Positions 5,439-5,562 of a stretch of 5,562 nt of DNA are shown here, piece by piece (within the stretch, counting starts at the first letter, position 1; the number at the start of each line of letters is the position of its first letter). Where the stretch lies: NCBI GenBank assembly GCA_015222555.1, contig JADFVM010000162.1, positions 1 to 5,562 of the forward strand. Reading direction: 5' to 3'. Source of the DNA: Pseudomonadota bacterium. Its GTDB lineage: Bacteria; Desulfobacterota; JADFVX01. The position numbers were made by a program, and so were the translations under genes. The notes below the pieces were generated by a model that did no database searches, had not been told where the DNA came from, and was given only the letters and a program-made list of their open reading frames with translations.

Positions 5439-5562
5439 GATGTTGAATAATTCCATTTACTTCGATAGAATTGTTTTTCGTTCCTGCGGGTTTTCTTCCC
5501 CCCTTTTTCCTGCTAAATACATGTTAACCTTCTTTCTTAACTTCTTTCTCTGGTGATTATAG
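5439..5562. other. Right-end intergenic region, pyrimidine-rich
   Basis: No recognised gene. An unbroken pyrimidine run covers 5491-5511, and CTTCTTTCT is repeated at 5529-5537 and 5541-5549. On the reverse strand there is a TATAAT (5556-5561) and then an AGAAGG element 5 nt before an ATG (5522) that opens a 21-codon frame ending at 5457. These could be a small gene or only the leader of something beyond the window. Confidence 0.35.

Overview
The window is a stretch of ordinary bacterial chromosome. It carries five intact protein genes, one initiator tRNA gene and one decayed gene fragment. Lineage cannot be fixed from this sequence. A folate-dependent TrmFO, an orphan radical-SAM enzyme of the AmrS type, a rubrerythrin/ferritin-like protein, a short DksA-like zinc-finger protein and an initiator tRNA very close to the proteobacterial form together suggest a Gram-negative bacterium with anaerobic or microaerobic traits. 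A Desulfobacterota-like (former Deltaproteobacteria) organism is plausible, but that is inference.

Layout, left to right. Positions 1-141 are a leader with weak promoter candidates. trmFO (142-1473, +) starts at TTG. It converges, with only 6 bp between stop codons, on a minus-strand pair: amrS (2069-3106, first gene) and a ferritin-like gene (1480-2031, second gene, 37 bp downstream), probably one transcript. A 148-bp divergent region then leads to a short DksA/TraR-type gene (3255-3590, +), which has a good sigma70-type promoter. A 288-bp non-coding gap holding a hairpin follows. Next comes a ferredoxin--NADP reductase gene (3879-4688, +) with an excellent ribosome binding site. After a 131-bp spacer with an imperfect inverted repeat lies the initiator tRNA-fMet gene (4820-4896). 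It has its own strong promoter and a Rho-independent terminator. To its right is the C-terminal piece of an HD-GYP-type phosphodiesterase domain (5061-5411), which lacks its catalytic half. The final 150 bp have no recognisable gene.

The genes do not form one pathway. They cover RNA modification (TrmFO) and translation initiation (tRNA-fMet), flavin/NADP electron transfer (FNR), iron or oxidative-stress chemistry (ferritin-like), a probable transcription modulator (DksA-like) and an Fe-S radical enzyme of unknown role (AmrS). I see no mobile element, CRISPR array or convincing new system. The most interesting non-gene signal is a near-perfect 22-bp palindrome filling the space between the -35 and -10 boxes of the tRNA-fMet promoter, which looks like an operator.
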